IMG/VR virus record: IMGVR_UViG_3300030118_003168
Coordinates: 1 to 64,000 of that record
Direction: 5' to 3' (one strand)
Source of the DNA: a virus
Length of the DNA: 64,000 nucleotides
Made by a program: the position numbers and the translations under genes. Below, in pieces: positions 46,376-56,300 of the stretch (position 1 is the first letter of the stretch; each line of letters opens with the position of its first letter). The notes beneath the pieces are model-generated. The model was not told where the DNA came from and did not search any database. It worked only from the letters and a program-made list of their open reading frames with translations.

Positions 46376-47983
46376 ATGGTAAATAACGAAATATTTTTAG
46401 GAAGCGGAGCAAGCACAACATTTATTCCAGAACAGGATATATTTATTCCTGTTGATGGAACAGGCGGAAGCGCAACATCATTAACAGTAACACCCGATAC
46501 AGCATTTTCGGCTGTTTTTAAATTTGTTCCGAATATTTACATTGGAAGTAATATTGATATTTTTGATGCTTCTAATACTCTTCTTTCAAGTCATACTGTT
46601 GCTTCAAACGCAACAGGAACTATTACTCTTGCAACTGCGGTTGGAACAGGAACTCCTGCTTATGCTTTATTGAGGGCTTATGGTTCTCCTTCGCCTCATC
46701 CTGAAGTAAGTGGCCGACAATGTTTATTGGCTGATAATTTCTTAGGATTGATGGAATCAGTTACATTCCCTAACCTAAGCCAAGAAATTAAACAAATGAA
46801 TCTTGGTCTTGGTGGAACAAGAAACTTCTCTTTCCAGTATAAAGGAATTAGAACTGCTGATAACGGTTCTCTTGCTTTAGTCGCAAATACAGGTTCATGG
46901 CTTTATTACGCTTTTGGGGCTATGGATGCTATTACTTTTGGTAGGAAAACACACCTAACAATTACTTATCCTGCTGATAATGGGCCTCCAACTGGAACTG
47001 CTGATGCAATTTATATTGAAGGAACAAATGCAAATCCGACTGATGGAGTGGCAATAGTTACTGAAACTGGGCCACATTTTTATAGAACAGTAAAAGGCGG
47101 AACAACTCTTGTTCCTCCTGTTGATTTCACTATTTTCCCTGACAGTAATGCAAATAATCAAACTGTGGACTTTGATACTGACGGAAGACCGAAAAACATT
47201 ACTTATACAATTAAAGAACTCAATACTGACCAATTGCCTTCATTCAGTCTTGAACAATCAATGGCTAAAGACCCTGCAAGTTTAACTACAAACGCAAATA
47301 TCGGTGCAAGTCCAAGTCCTCTTGATGAATCAAATAACTTTGTTAGAATAGCAAGAGGTTGTAGAGTCAATTCATTAACAATTGAGGCATCTGAAGGTGA
47401 AGAACTAAAAATGAATATGGATTTAAATGCAAGATTGGTTGATAGTATTAGTGATTTATATGCATCTGCGTCTTTACAAACAAATTATATTTCAAGAGCA
47501 GGTCAAACAGACAATGCTAATTTATTTAATTTCAATGCAGGAACAGCACATGCTTCGCCATTCTTTTTCTCTCAAGGAACATTTAGCGCATTTGGACAAC
47601 AATTCTTGAAAGTTAATTCAGTAAGTATTGCCATTAACAATAACTTATTAGATAAAAGATATATGGGCGGTCATAGAGATATGAAAGAGGGTATTCCTGC
47701 ACAACGCTCATATGAAATTACTTTTGAAGCAGTAGTAACTGATGATTTACTATTCAAAGAAATGCTAAATGAAACAGAAAATACTACGGCTAATCGTGTA
47801 GTTTTTACTTTCACAAAGCCTGACACAAATGAAAGCATTACTTTAGAATTTAAAGATTATTTCCTTGACACGACTGAAATTACTATTCCTGATGATAAAG
47901 GGCCAGTTACTTTTAGTTCTACTATTAAGCCAAGAAACCTACATTCTTGCGTAGTAGTTAGCGATTATGTTCTTTTGGGGTGA
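46376..47983 (+). CDS. Major tail (tube) protein, 535 aa
   Basis: MVNNEIFLGSGASTTFIPEQ starts a beta-rich protein directly before the tail chaperones and tape measure, the normal place of the tube gene. SFEYKG-like FSFQYKGIRT, EMTITEEL-like SLTIEASEGEELKMNMDL and FTVTIKPRNL-like FSSTIKPRNLHS strands fit the tube fold. At 535 residues it is larger than typical tubes (150-400), with an N-terminal beta module (VTPDTAFSAVFKFVPNIYIG) and a mid-chain insertion. GGGGAGAGAT precedes the ATG. Confidence 0.75.
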   Translation: MVNNEIFLGSGASTTFIPEQDIFIPVDGTGGSATSLTVTPDTAFSAVFKFVPNIYIGSNIDIFDASNTLLSSHTVASNATGTITLATAVGTGTPAYALLRAYGSPSPHPEVSGRQCLLADNFLGLMESVTFPNLSQEIKQMNLGLGGTRNFSFQYKGIRTADNGSLALVANTGSWLYYAFGAMDAITFGRKTHLTITYPADNGPPTGTADAIYIEGTNANPTDGVAIVTETGPHFYRTVKGGTTLVPPVDFTIFPDSNANNQTVDFDTDGRPKNITYTIKELNTDQLPSFSLEQSMAKDPASLTTNANIGASPSPLDESNNFVRIARGCRVNSLTIEASEGEELKMNMDLNARLVDSISDLYASASLQTNYISRAGQTDNANLFNFNAGTAHASPFFFSQGTFSAFGQQFLKVNSVSIAINNNLLDKRYMGGHRDMKEGIPAQRSYEITFEAVVTDDLLFKEMLNETENTTANRVVFTFTKPDTNESITLEFKDYFLDTTEITIPDDKGPVTFSSTIKPRNLHSCVVVSDYVLLG

Positions 47984-47988
47984 TTACG

Positions 47989-48120
47989 ATGAGTTATACA
48001 AAAAGTGAAAAGAAAGCATTAGTGCTGAAAAGAAGACTAGAGGCGGAAGCAAGTAAGAAAAAACCGAAAAAGTCAAAGGCTGTTGAAAATACAACCGAAA
48101 GCACAGAATCAGCAGAATAA
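47989..48120 (+). CDS. Very small basic protein, 43 aa
   Basis: GGGGTGATTACG precedes ATG 47989, which opens MSYTKSEKKALVLKRRLEAE and ends NTTESTESAE. It is a charged single helix with a disordered tail, lying between the tube and tail chaperone genes. The strong ribosome site supports it as a real gene. Function unknown. Confidence 0.6.
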   Translation: MSYTKSEKKALVLKRRLEAEASKKKPKKSKAVENTTESTESAE

Positions 48121-48168
48121 TATTCCACCAACACCGTTTGTTTGTTTGTTGGTTAGAAGGTGGATAAA

Positions 48169-48540
48169 ATGTTAAATGATAAAAAAGTTGTAACGGATAA
48201 AAGTGTATTATTTGCACTAGCAGAACCTACGCTACATTATGTTAAAGTAGCACCCGAAAGTGATGAATACCTCAAAGTATGGGTTAAAGAACCCACTTGG
48301 CTTGAGGTTGATAAGGCTATGAATAGTCTTATGAAAATAGACCCAAAAACACAAAGCATGGATATTGATTTAAATGCCATGTTTAGATATATGGTTGAAA
48401 ACTTTGTAGAAAAGACTGAACCACATCTCGGTGTTGTTGATATTCTCAGATTAACTCCTTTTGTGGGTAATCAATTAAAAGAAATCCTTCCGAATCCTCT
48501 TGATTCAATGTCGGGGGATGAAGAAAAAAACGAAGAATGA
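48169..48540 (+). CDS. Tail assembly chaperone (gpG-like), 123 aa
   Basis: The start is ATG 48169 after AAGGTGGATAAA (MLNDKKVVTDKSVLFALAEP). The short acidic protein, between tube and tape measure, has the position and size of lambda gpG. Its last codons GAA-AAA-AAC form the heptamer A-AAA-AAC in the correct phase for a -1 ribosomal frameshift into the next frame. That would make a longer gpGT-like fusion of about 190 residues. These chaperones coat the tape measure during tail assembly. Confidence 0.7.
   Translation: MLNDKKVVTDKSVLFALAEPTLHYVKVAPESDEYLKVWVKEPTWLEVDKAMNSLMKIDPKTQSMDIDLNAMFRYMVENFVEKTEPHLGVVDILRLTPFVGNQLKEILPNPLDSMSGDEEKNEE
48525..48531 (+). other. Predicted -1 ribosomal frameshift site A-AAA-AAC
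   Basis: In the frame of the first chaperone, the heptamer reads A-AAA-AAC six bases before the ATG of the next frame and nine before the stop. Slipping by -1 enters the 48537-48740 frame with no stop between. Position, phase and gene order match the conserved tail-chaperone frameshift of long-tailed phages. Confidence 0.65.
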
Positions 48541-48740
48541 AGCGTGTATTAAGGGGAGGTAAAGCCGAACCCAAAGACGCTTCATTAATCGTGGTATATA
48601 CCTTAGCGAAAGCATTATCAATAAGTCCCCTTGAAATATATAAAATGCCAGCCGAATTAGTTATGGATTTGTTAGCCATTCATGGAGCAGTAAAAGAATT
48701 AGAATCAGAAGAAATAGATAAACAAATGAAAAAAAGGTGA
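48537..48740 (+). CDS. Tail chaperone extension (gpT-like), 67 aa
   Basis: MKRVLRGGKAEPKDASLIVV overlaps the upstream stop by ATGA and has no ribosome site of its own. It is most likely expressed mainly as the C-terminal part of a -1 frameshift fusion. It is helical (SISPLEIYKMPAELVMDLLA) and resembles, from memory, short tail-chaperone products that precede tape measure genes. Independent initiation by coupling is also possible. Confidence 0.65.
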   Translation: MKRVLRGGKAEPKDASLIVVYTLAKALSISPLEIYKMPAELVMDLLAIHGAVKELESEEIDKQMKKR

Positions 48741-48744
48741 TTAA

Positions 48745-51564
48745 ATGTCCGAAATAGCCACTCTAAATGCCTCTATACTTGGCTTAAGTGGAACTATGGA
48801 AAATTTCATCAAATCATTAGGTAAATTTGAAAAATTTGCTGATTCAACTAAAGGAAAAGTAAAAGAATTAACTAAAGTTCATGATGCTTTAGGTTTAAAA
48901 CTTGAAAATAACGAACTTGTTAGTAAAAGAACTGGGAATAGAGTAAACGAATTTGGTCAAGAAGTTACTAAAGTCGGAGACAAAATGCTCGCTTTTAATA
49001 AAAGAAGTTCTATTCTCAATGAAACTATTAAATCACTAAATAAAAGTAATGAAAGATTTAATTTAGGAATGAAATCTTTCAAAGAGTATCAAAAAAGAGG
49101 CGGAAACTTAGCGGAATATTTAGCGGAATTTATTTCTAGTTCAAGAGAAGAAATTACTATTTTTGGTGTTGAAGCGGCTAAAGCCCGTAAAGTCATGTAT
49201 GGGTTTTTACCGCCTGGAATGTTTAGAATGCTGAATAAAGTTTCTTCAACCCTTCAATTATTCGGTGGTCAATATAGAAAATTAGTAACTGATTCAAGTG
49301 CTGCTAAGGAAGAAATAGAACTTTTAACTGAGGCATTAAAGGTTGCTACTGACGAAACAGAAATTAAAGGATTACAAGAAAGATTAGCCGATTTAGAAAC
49401 ACCTGATAATTTATTTAGTAATGTCTTTAAGGGATTTAAAAAAGTAAAGGGTCTTTTAGATAAGCCATTACCTCTTAATTTTGACCAAGATGGAATCAAT
49501 GAAATGGACACATATGCTCAAAAAGCCAAAGCATTGTTCATGAAAAATTTTACTCTTACATTAACTCCTGATAAAAAATTAGAACTAGCAAGAACCAAAG
49601 ACTTAATTAAAACTTTAAGAAAGCCTATTGATTTTAACTTTGATGAAATGAAGAAGGCAAGAGATAAACAAGCCTCTCTTCTCGGTGTGACTGATAAAGA
49701 TGTTAAAAAAACAAAAAAGGCTTATGAAACTATTACTCAAAAAGTTCAAGATATGGAGGCTAATTTAGTTGCAGTAAGTGTTGCTAATCCTGCTATGGCT
49801 AAAAACTTTAGAAAAACTCTTGATAAATTAAAACAAGACCAAGATAAAGCACATCGAGATATGTTAAATGCTGAAACAGATTACGAGATTGAAGTAGAAA
49901 AAGTTGCGGGTAAAGTGCAAGATAAAGACCCTAATATTCAAAGACTTAAAGACTTAGAAAAAGCACTTGCTACTGAAAAAGAATTAGAAGATGAAGGCAG
50001 AAACGGAATAAGAAAAACTTATACAGATTTATACAGAAATTTAGGTGAAATGCAAGAGGCATTTAAAAAAGGAATGGATAATTCTGAAGCAATTTTACAA
50101 ATAGAAACTTCTATTGGTAAAACAGGTTCTTTAATTTCTGACGCAGAACAAACTATGGAGGCTTTAGTATCAAGAGCAGAAATGTTCCCCGATAATCCTG
50201 AATACTTTGATAGTGTAGTTAAACAACAAGAAGTCATAAATGAATTAATGGAAAGACAGGAAAATTTACAAGGGGCTTTAATTTCAAAGCAAGCCGAAGG
50301 AAAGGGATTAGAGAAACTTAAAAAAGAAATAGTAGAAAATGATTTACTAATTGCTCAAAAAGAAGAGTTTATTATGTTAATGGAAGAAGAAGTAAGATAT
50401 AATAAACAAAAAATAAGTGATGCAAAAGAACTCCTTGCGGCTGGAAATTTAAATAAAAAAGCAACAGAAGCAGCATTCAAAGAAATAGAAGAAAGAGAAT
50501 TAAACATTTCAGGTGCATTCACTAATATACAAGATGCCGAAGAATCTATTGATACTGCAAAAGAAAAGAATGTTGAAGCAGAAGAACAAATTGAAATATT
50601 AAAAGATATGAGGGAAAACTCAATAGATAAACTATTAGAAAAACACCCATTCTTTAGCGGCATCAATAAGTTAAGAAAAGGATTAAAAAAGGTATTACCC
50701 GCACTCGGACAAGCATTGAGAATGTTTATGATGGGCTTCTTATATGTAAGCATGGCAATATTGGCTGTATTAGCCCTTGTTAAATTATTTGGCCCAATCA
50801 TAAAAGAAACCATAGCCAGTATAATAACTGTTATTTCTCCTATTATTGGATTTATTATCGGAGCAGCAAGTATGGTATTTGAAGGAATAAAAAGTATATT
50901 TAATGCATTCTTTGGTGATGGGACTTTTGAAGATGCTATTGACGGATTAATTAAAATTGGTTTAGGGCTTCTTGGAATGGCAATAGGATTAATAGGAGTT
51001 GCTTTAGGGGTTTTGGGAACTCTCCTTATTGCGGGTGCTAAGGCTTTATTTTATAGAGTATATGACTTCCTTAAAGGAATGTTAAAAGATACTAAATCAT
51101 TCTTAAAAGGAATGGCTATTATATTGGGTATAGCAGCAACAATTGTTGCTTTAATTATGGGTGCGCCAGTATTATTTGCATTAGCCATAGGCGTTGCAGT
51201 ATTTAAAGGAGTAAAAATCTTAATTGACCCTATTACTAAGATTATTAAGAAAATTAAAAAAGGAATAGATAAACTAAAGAGTTTATTTAGTTTCAAAGCC
51301 AAAGGTGGCCCTGCTAGTGGATTAACAGTTGTAGGAGAAGAAGGCCCAGAATTAGTTAATTTGCCAAGTGGCTCAAGAGTTCATTCAAATAAGGATTCAA
51401 GAAAAATGGTTGCAAATAGCGGAAGAAGTAATGTTAATAATATAAATATAACAATAAATGCTAAAGATACATCAAGAGCAGAAATGGATAGAATAGCAAA
51501 AGAAGTATCAAGAACAATTACAAATAGTATTCAACGACAGAATAATACTAGCAATTTGAGGTGA
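48745..51564 (+). CDS. Tape measure protein, 939 aa
   Basis: The largest helical protein of the tail block begins MSEIATLNASILGLSGTMEN after AGGTGATTAA. Long coiled coils fill residues 1-640. Several hydrophobic segments follow at about 655-700 (MFMMGFLYVSMAILAVLALV), 730-765 and 785-815. The C-terminus KGGPASGLTVVGEEGPELVN and LPSGSRVHSN is a hallmark of tape measures. It sets tail length and may form a membrane channel at DNA entry. A short tape of this size implies a tail of moderate length. Confidence 0.88.
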   Translation: MSEIATLNASILGLSGTMENFIKSLGKFEKFADSTKGKVKELTKVHDALGLKLENNELVSKRTGNRVNEFGQEVTKVGDKMLAFNKRSSILNETIKSLNKSNERFNLGMKSFKEYQKRGGNLAEYLAEFISSSREEITIFGVEAAKARKVMYGFLPPGMFRMLNKVSSTLQLFGGQYRKLVTDSSAAKEEIELLTEALKVATDETEIKGLQERLADLETPDNLFSNVFKGFKKVKGLLDKPLPLNFDQDGINEMDTYAQKAKALFMKNFTLTLTPDKKLELARTKDLIKTLRKPIDFNFDEMKKARDKQASLLGVTDKDVKKTKKAYETITQKVQDMEANLVAVSVANPAMAKNFRKTLDKLKQDQDKAHRDMLNAETDYEIEVEKVAGKVQDKDPNIQRLKDLEKALATEKELEDEGRNGIRKTYTDLYRNLGEMQEAFKKGMDNSEAILQIETSIGKTGSLISDAEQTMEALVSRAEMFPDNPEYFDSVVKQQEVINELMERQENLQGALISKQAEGKGLEKLKKEIVENDLLIAQKEEFIMLMEEEVRYNKQKISDAKELLAAGNLNKKATEAAFKEIEERELNISGAFTNIQDAEESIDTAKEKNVEAEEQIEILKDMRENSIDKLLEKHPFFSGINKLRKGLKKVLPALGQALRMFMMGFLYVSMAILAVLALVKLFGPIIKETIASIITVISPIIGFIIGAASMVFEGIKSIFNAFFGDGTFEDAIDGLIKIGLGLLGMAIGLIGVALGVLGTLLIAGAKALFYRVYDFLKGMLKDTKSFLKGMAIILGIAATIVALIMGAPVLFALAIGVAVFKGVKILIDPITKIIKKIKKGIDKLKSLFSFKAKGGPASGLTVVGEEGPELVNLPSGSRVHSNKDSRKMVANSGRSNVNNINITINAKDTSRAEMDRIAKEVSRTITNSIQRQNNTSNLR

Positions 51565-51569
51565 TAGAG

Positions 51570-52187
51570 GTGGACGCACAGGAACATAATGTATTTTTGA
51601 AATTACAGGCATTTGATGAATCAGATGGATTATATATTAATACCATTCCTCTTAAAGCGGAATCTGTTGATTTCTCAACAGATAAAACAATACCTGCGTT
51701 TCCTATTCCTTTATCGGGTGCGGTTACTGGTGAAGCCACAACAATTGCTTTAGATTTAGGAATGTCTAATAAAAGTATTAATTTAAGAGGGGTTATTACT
51801 GACCAAACAATTACTAAAAAGCATGGAGATACTACAAGAGTATTAAGTTTTACTGCCCATGAAATAGCACAAATGATTGCATCGGGTGTTGATTCAACAG
51901 GTCTTGCAGAACACCAAGCATTTAATGAATTAGTTATATTGATGCCCTCAACGGTAGATAAAGATTATAACCAAGTAGCATCACGACAAATACCATTTAC
52001 TTATAGAAGTAGAGGAAATTCTTTATTATTGGATAATGCGAGAGTTCCCTTACCTTTAACATTTCCAGACTCTATTACAGACGACGGAGTAAAAGGATTT
52101 ATTCGTTCTTTTGGTTTTACCTTTAGTGGTGAAACAAGGTTTATTGAATTTAATATGGATTTCCAAGTAGCAGTAATTCTTCCTTAA
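51570..52187 (+). CDS. Distal tail-type protein, 205 aa
   Basis: The GTG start at 51570 lies after GAGGTGATAGAG (MDAQEHNVFLKLQAFDESDG). The beta-rich protein (SINLRGVITDQTITKKHGDT, FTYRSRGNSLLLDNARVPLP) follows the tape measure directly, where distal tail or baseplate wedge proteins lie. No exact family; position and fold pattern are the evidence. Confidence 0.55.
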   Translation: MDAQEHNVFLKLQAFDESDGLYINTIPLKAESVDFSTDKTIPAFPIPLSGAVTGEATTIALDLGMSNKSINLRGVITDQTITKKHGDTTRVLSFTAHEIAQMIASGVDSTGLAEHQAFNELVILMPSTVDKDYNQVASRQIPFTYRSRGNSLLLDNARVPLPLTFPDSITDDGVKGFIRSFGFTFSGETRFIEFNMDFQVAVILP

Positions 52188-52196
52188 GGTGATATT

Positions 52197-53360
52197 ATGT
52201 ATGATGTATTATTAGGAAAACAAAGAGGACTTGTTTTTCCTATAATGTGTAATGGCGGTGTAGTTATTGATTATCATGATAATGTTCCTTCTTTTAATAG
52301 TGCTGTTGATGATGTTAGCGAAAATATAACTGAAGCACATATTGGTTATGGTTTGTGGGCTAATCAAGGGTCTTTTACTTTAGAAGCAGTTATTACTCCA
52401 TATGACATAAATGGATATGGAAAAATATCAAGTGCTACTCAGCCTACTATTGCTAACAGTAAAAAAATAATGCCTTCTAATGACCATCAATCAACAACTA
52501 CTGATTATCAAAGTGAAAGATATTTACCAGTAGCAAATAGAAATGATTATGAAATGACTTTGTTTAGCAACTATGACTCAACTAATAATCCTACTTTTTG
52601 GTTTGGCTTAGTTAATACTACTTTACATAATGAAAATCAACCAGCACAATATAAATTAAGAGCAGTAATGAAAATAAATAATGTAACTGAAACTTTTGAT
52701 TCTCCTGTTTGTATTAGTCCTACATATTTAAGACGATTTAAATACAACAACGATAATTTACAAACTTTTAATGAAGATGGAATGGGAGGGTATCGCTCTA
52801 TTGGCTCTATTGCGAGCCATACGGCTACGGATTTTACGGCTGACGCTGATGGATTCACGACTACAAATCTGTTCAATGGAGGCCGTTTAGAGGTCTTCTA
52901 TCGTAGCGGATTTTCGTTTGAATCGCTCGGCTTTATCACGGCTAATTCATCAACCACCATCACCATAAACGCCAGTTTTTCAGGAACTTTAGCAAGCGGA
53001 AGTGAGTTATTTATTCGCAGTTATGCAGAACCCGAATACATAAACGACCAATTTCATGTCGCTTGTGTATTTAATTCCACAACAAACTCAATTACTTTCT
53101 TTATTAACGGTAATCAAATTTTTACAAATAAACATACACAAACAACTACTTTTTCTTTTTCTCCTAATGATTGCATGATAGGTCAAGCCTTATCCCATAA
53201 AGGATTTAATACTGCTGATATAAACAAACAATATATGGGAGAAATACATGAAATGAGTATGATGGATATTGCAAGAAAAAACTTTGTAGCAACATTTAAT
53301 TTATTACCAAATTATGAAAATGTTTTGTTTTATTATAGATTTGAGGAGGTAGATTTATAA
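52197..53360 (+). CDS. LamG/concanavalin-like tail protein with foreign insert, 387 aa
   Basis: MYDVLLGKQRGLVFPIMCNG leads to a laminin-G/concanavalin-like lectin pattern: GSFTLEAVITPYDINGYGKI, then QFHVACVFNSTTNSITFFIN and MGEIHEMSMMDIARKNFV. Such domains bind sugars or other surface ligands. Residues about 196-265 (GYRSIGSIASHTATDFTADA...) are encoded by DNA that is visibly richer in G and C and uses codons rare in the neighbourhood, so this beta module was probably acquired by recombination. It overlaps the hub gene by one base. Confidence 0.6.
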   Translation: MYDVLLGKQRGLVFPIMCNGGVVIDYHDNVPSFNSAVDDVSENITEAHIGYGLWANQGSFTLEAVITPYDINGYGKISSATQPTIANSKKIMPSNDHQSTTTDYQSERYLPVANRNDYEMTLFSNYDSTNNPTFWFGLVNTTLHNENQPAQYKLRAVMKINNVTETFDSPVCISPTYLRRFKYNNDNLQTFNEDGMGGYRSIGSIASHTATDFTADADGFTTTNLFNGGRLEVFYRSGFSFESLGFITANSSTTITINASFSGTLASGSELFIRSYAEPEYINDQFHVACVFNSTTNSITFFINGNQIFTNKHTQTTTFSFSPNDCMIGQALSHKGFNTADINKQYMGEIHEMSMMDIARKNFVATFNLLPNYENVLFYYRFEEVDL

Positions 53361-56300
53361 TGGCAATAAGAGTTCTAAATAAAGGAGAACTAACTCCTTC
53401 TTCGGCATCTAATCAAAATACCTCAAATAATCCTATGGTTCATTGTGATAATTTAGTTTCTAGCACAAACCCCTTAGCAGTTATTATTTATCCTGATGAT
53501 ACTACTTCCGAAACAATACAAAGAATTGTTTTAGCAGCAGATATGCTGACAGACTACTCCAATTTAGAAAAAACAGAAGGTAATACATTAAAGGTATATG
53601 ATTCTTTTTCGCAAGAAGGAATTGATTTAAGTTCATTAACTGATATAACAACTCATCATTACTTTGTTATGGTTCATTCTGATAATCATTTATTGCATCA
53701 TTTTGCTAAAATTACAGAAATACATACTACTGACGCTTTTGGTGATAGTATAAAATTTGAACCGAGTTTAGGTAATGAAATAAATCATGGAGTAAAATTC
53801 AAATTATTTAAAGGGCCAGCAGTTAATAGTGATTTCATTTCAATCGGTTTAGGAATAAAGAAGGATTTACAAAATTCACTACAAGTAGCCCGACCTTATT
53901 TTTGGTTTAATAGAGATGTGAATGAATTAGAAAGCAATACTAAACATTTTATTAGAGTTAAAGAAATAACAGTCGGAACATCTTTGAATCTATCAACAAG
54001 CAGTTCTGATACAACATTCTTAGTTTCTCAAAATTATGCTAATGAAATCAAAGACTATGGTAAATTTACTTTAAAAACAAAATTAGTAGATAATTTAAGA
54101 AATTTAGATATTGAAGGCTTTACTCCAATAACATTTACTGGAGATATGCATGCTGTAAATCATCCTGATGAAATAAGAAATATTACTGGCATTAGTTCTG
54201 GAACTATCAATGATTTATTATATAGAGGAATAGTCAGAAACAATGTTCCTGATGGAACTTATGTTACAGAAATTTTAAGTTCTAATTCAATTCGTATTTC
54301 TCAAAATGTTACTGCGGCAGTTTCTACAACCTCCTTTACTGTAAGTCATTCTAATGAAAGCCATGCATTAGCATCAAATGATTTAACAGATTATGAAACT
54401 TCTTTCTTTAATGCAAGAAGAGACGCTGATGATTTGATTTTACCTTCTGCTTCTAATTATACATCAAGAGGTCCGACAAGATATTTACACTATGATTTTT
54501 CAAAAGACAAAGCAAATTATAGTTATAATGTTATTGACTTAAAAATTAATGAATCTATTAAAGGAAAAACTTCTTTTTCTGAAACACAGATTGCAGACAT
54601 GATGAAAATATATCCCAATAAACTAGAATTACACAGTCCTATGAGGGCAAGACAAAGATTAAGTAGAGATAAGTTGAATAAATTTGTTGATACTGGTTTA
54701 AGTGTAGGAGCAAACGGAATGCTTACAGGTAATGATGGTTTGGGCAATCAAATAGTTTCTGTTCATATTGTAAATGTTAATAGTTATTTTACAACAGGAG
54801 AAGAAATAAAAATAGAAGATAGATTATATATAATTTTATCTATAAATTCAGGAACAAATACTATTACCCTATTACAAGCAGATACTACTATTGATGGTTC
54901 ACCTAACACTTATTCTCGACTTGAAACAGAATCATCTTATACAGATATTGGAACACCTACAATTAATGTGGGAGATTCTGTTTTTAGAAGAGCATATAGT
55001 CCTTTTAATAAAACTCTTATTAATAGTTTTGATTTAATTAGCAATAGGCATGAAGACTTATATTTGATTACTACTTCCCAAAATGCTACATATAATTATT
55101 TTAAATGTAGTGCGATAGATGCAAGTAATAATCTACTTACATTTACTGTTAATTTAGATAAATATTTAGAAGAAGGATTACATTTAAATAATGACTACTA
55201 TTTGTATTATGAAAAATTAAATGGAACAATAGAAGTATTAGACTATTATAGAACAGATGGACAAAGCATAATGAGAGTAGAGGGTAGAGATATTATGAGT
55301 AAGATATTGTCTCCCGTTGTAAATAATGATACTTTATTTAGTGAAGACATAATTTATTCTTCTTTTGGAACAATTAATCACTTAGAACAAATAGGTTTTG
55401 TTGAAGCAAGTTTCAATAGTCAAGTTATTAATATAAAAGATACTTCAAATGTTTCTGCTTCAATCACCTTAATTGCAGGAGACAAATTATATGTTCGTAG
55501 TAAATCAAACTTCTTTAAGCCATTAGGCACAGTTTTAACAGGCAATACAGGAAATCAATTTAATTTAGAAAGAGAAAGTAATGTTGAATGTGGCGGAGAC
55601 ACTTTTACAAATGGCGGTGTATTTGAATTATATAAAGCAGTAAAAAATGGTAGTCAGCCCGTTAAGAATTATATATTTAATAAAGCATTATCAAGTAATA
55701 TACTGGTTGATTCAGTTACCTCTTTATCGGGAAGTTCAAACAAAGGATTATATTTTACTTCAGGAGTTTCTTTAAATAATTTAGGTAATGATGATACTCC
55801 TTTAGTTAATACTTCTTCATCAACTGATTCAAGAGCAATAGGTTATCATATAAGTAAAGTTAGCGGTGATATTGACGGTGCAGACTATCAATGTGTTTTA
55901 GGAGATGGGGCATCAACTGAATCACACGAAAATATATTAACAATAAATACTTTGATGGATTTTTCTGTTATATCTGTAAAAGAAAACGATGGCGGGAAAA
56001 TAATAGAAATTGCTCCTTATATTCCAGCAACTCTAGGAAGACTAGAATCTAACTTAGCAAACAACTATGATGCTACAAAAACTTCAATTGGATTTACTTT
56101 AGGAGATGCTTTGATAACAGATTTACAAAATTTTATTAATGTTTCTAGTTCTGATAGTTCATATGTTGCACTTTCAGAATTATTTATCAGAAGAAATGAT
56201 TCTGTATTCATTAATGATAGATTTGTTGGTTTTGCCTTAGAACAGCATTTATCAGAAAATCATTGTTTTATTGTATTAGATAGACAGGTATTTTATGAAA

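Noticed and set aside
48121-48160. GTTT tandem repeat as a possible regulatory repeat
   Set aside because: Only three units between two genes; the neighbouring AAGGTGG ribosome site explains what is needed there.
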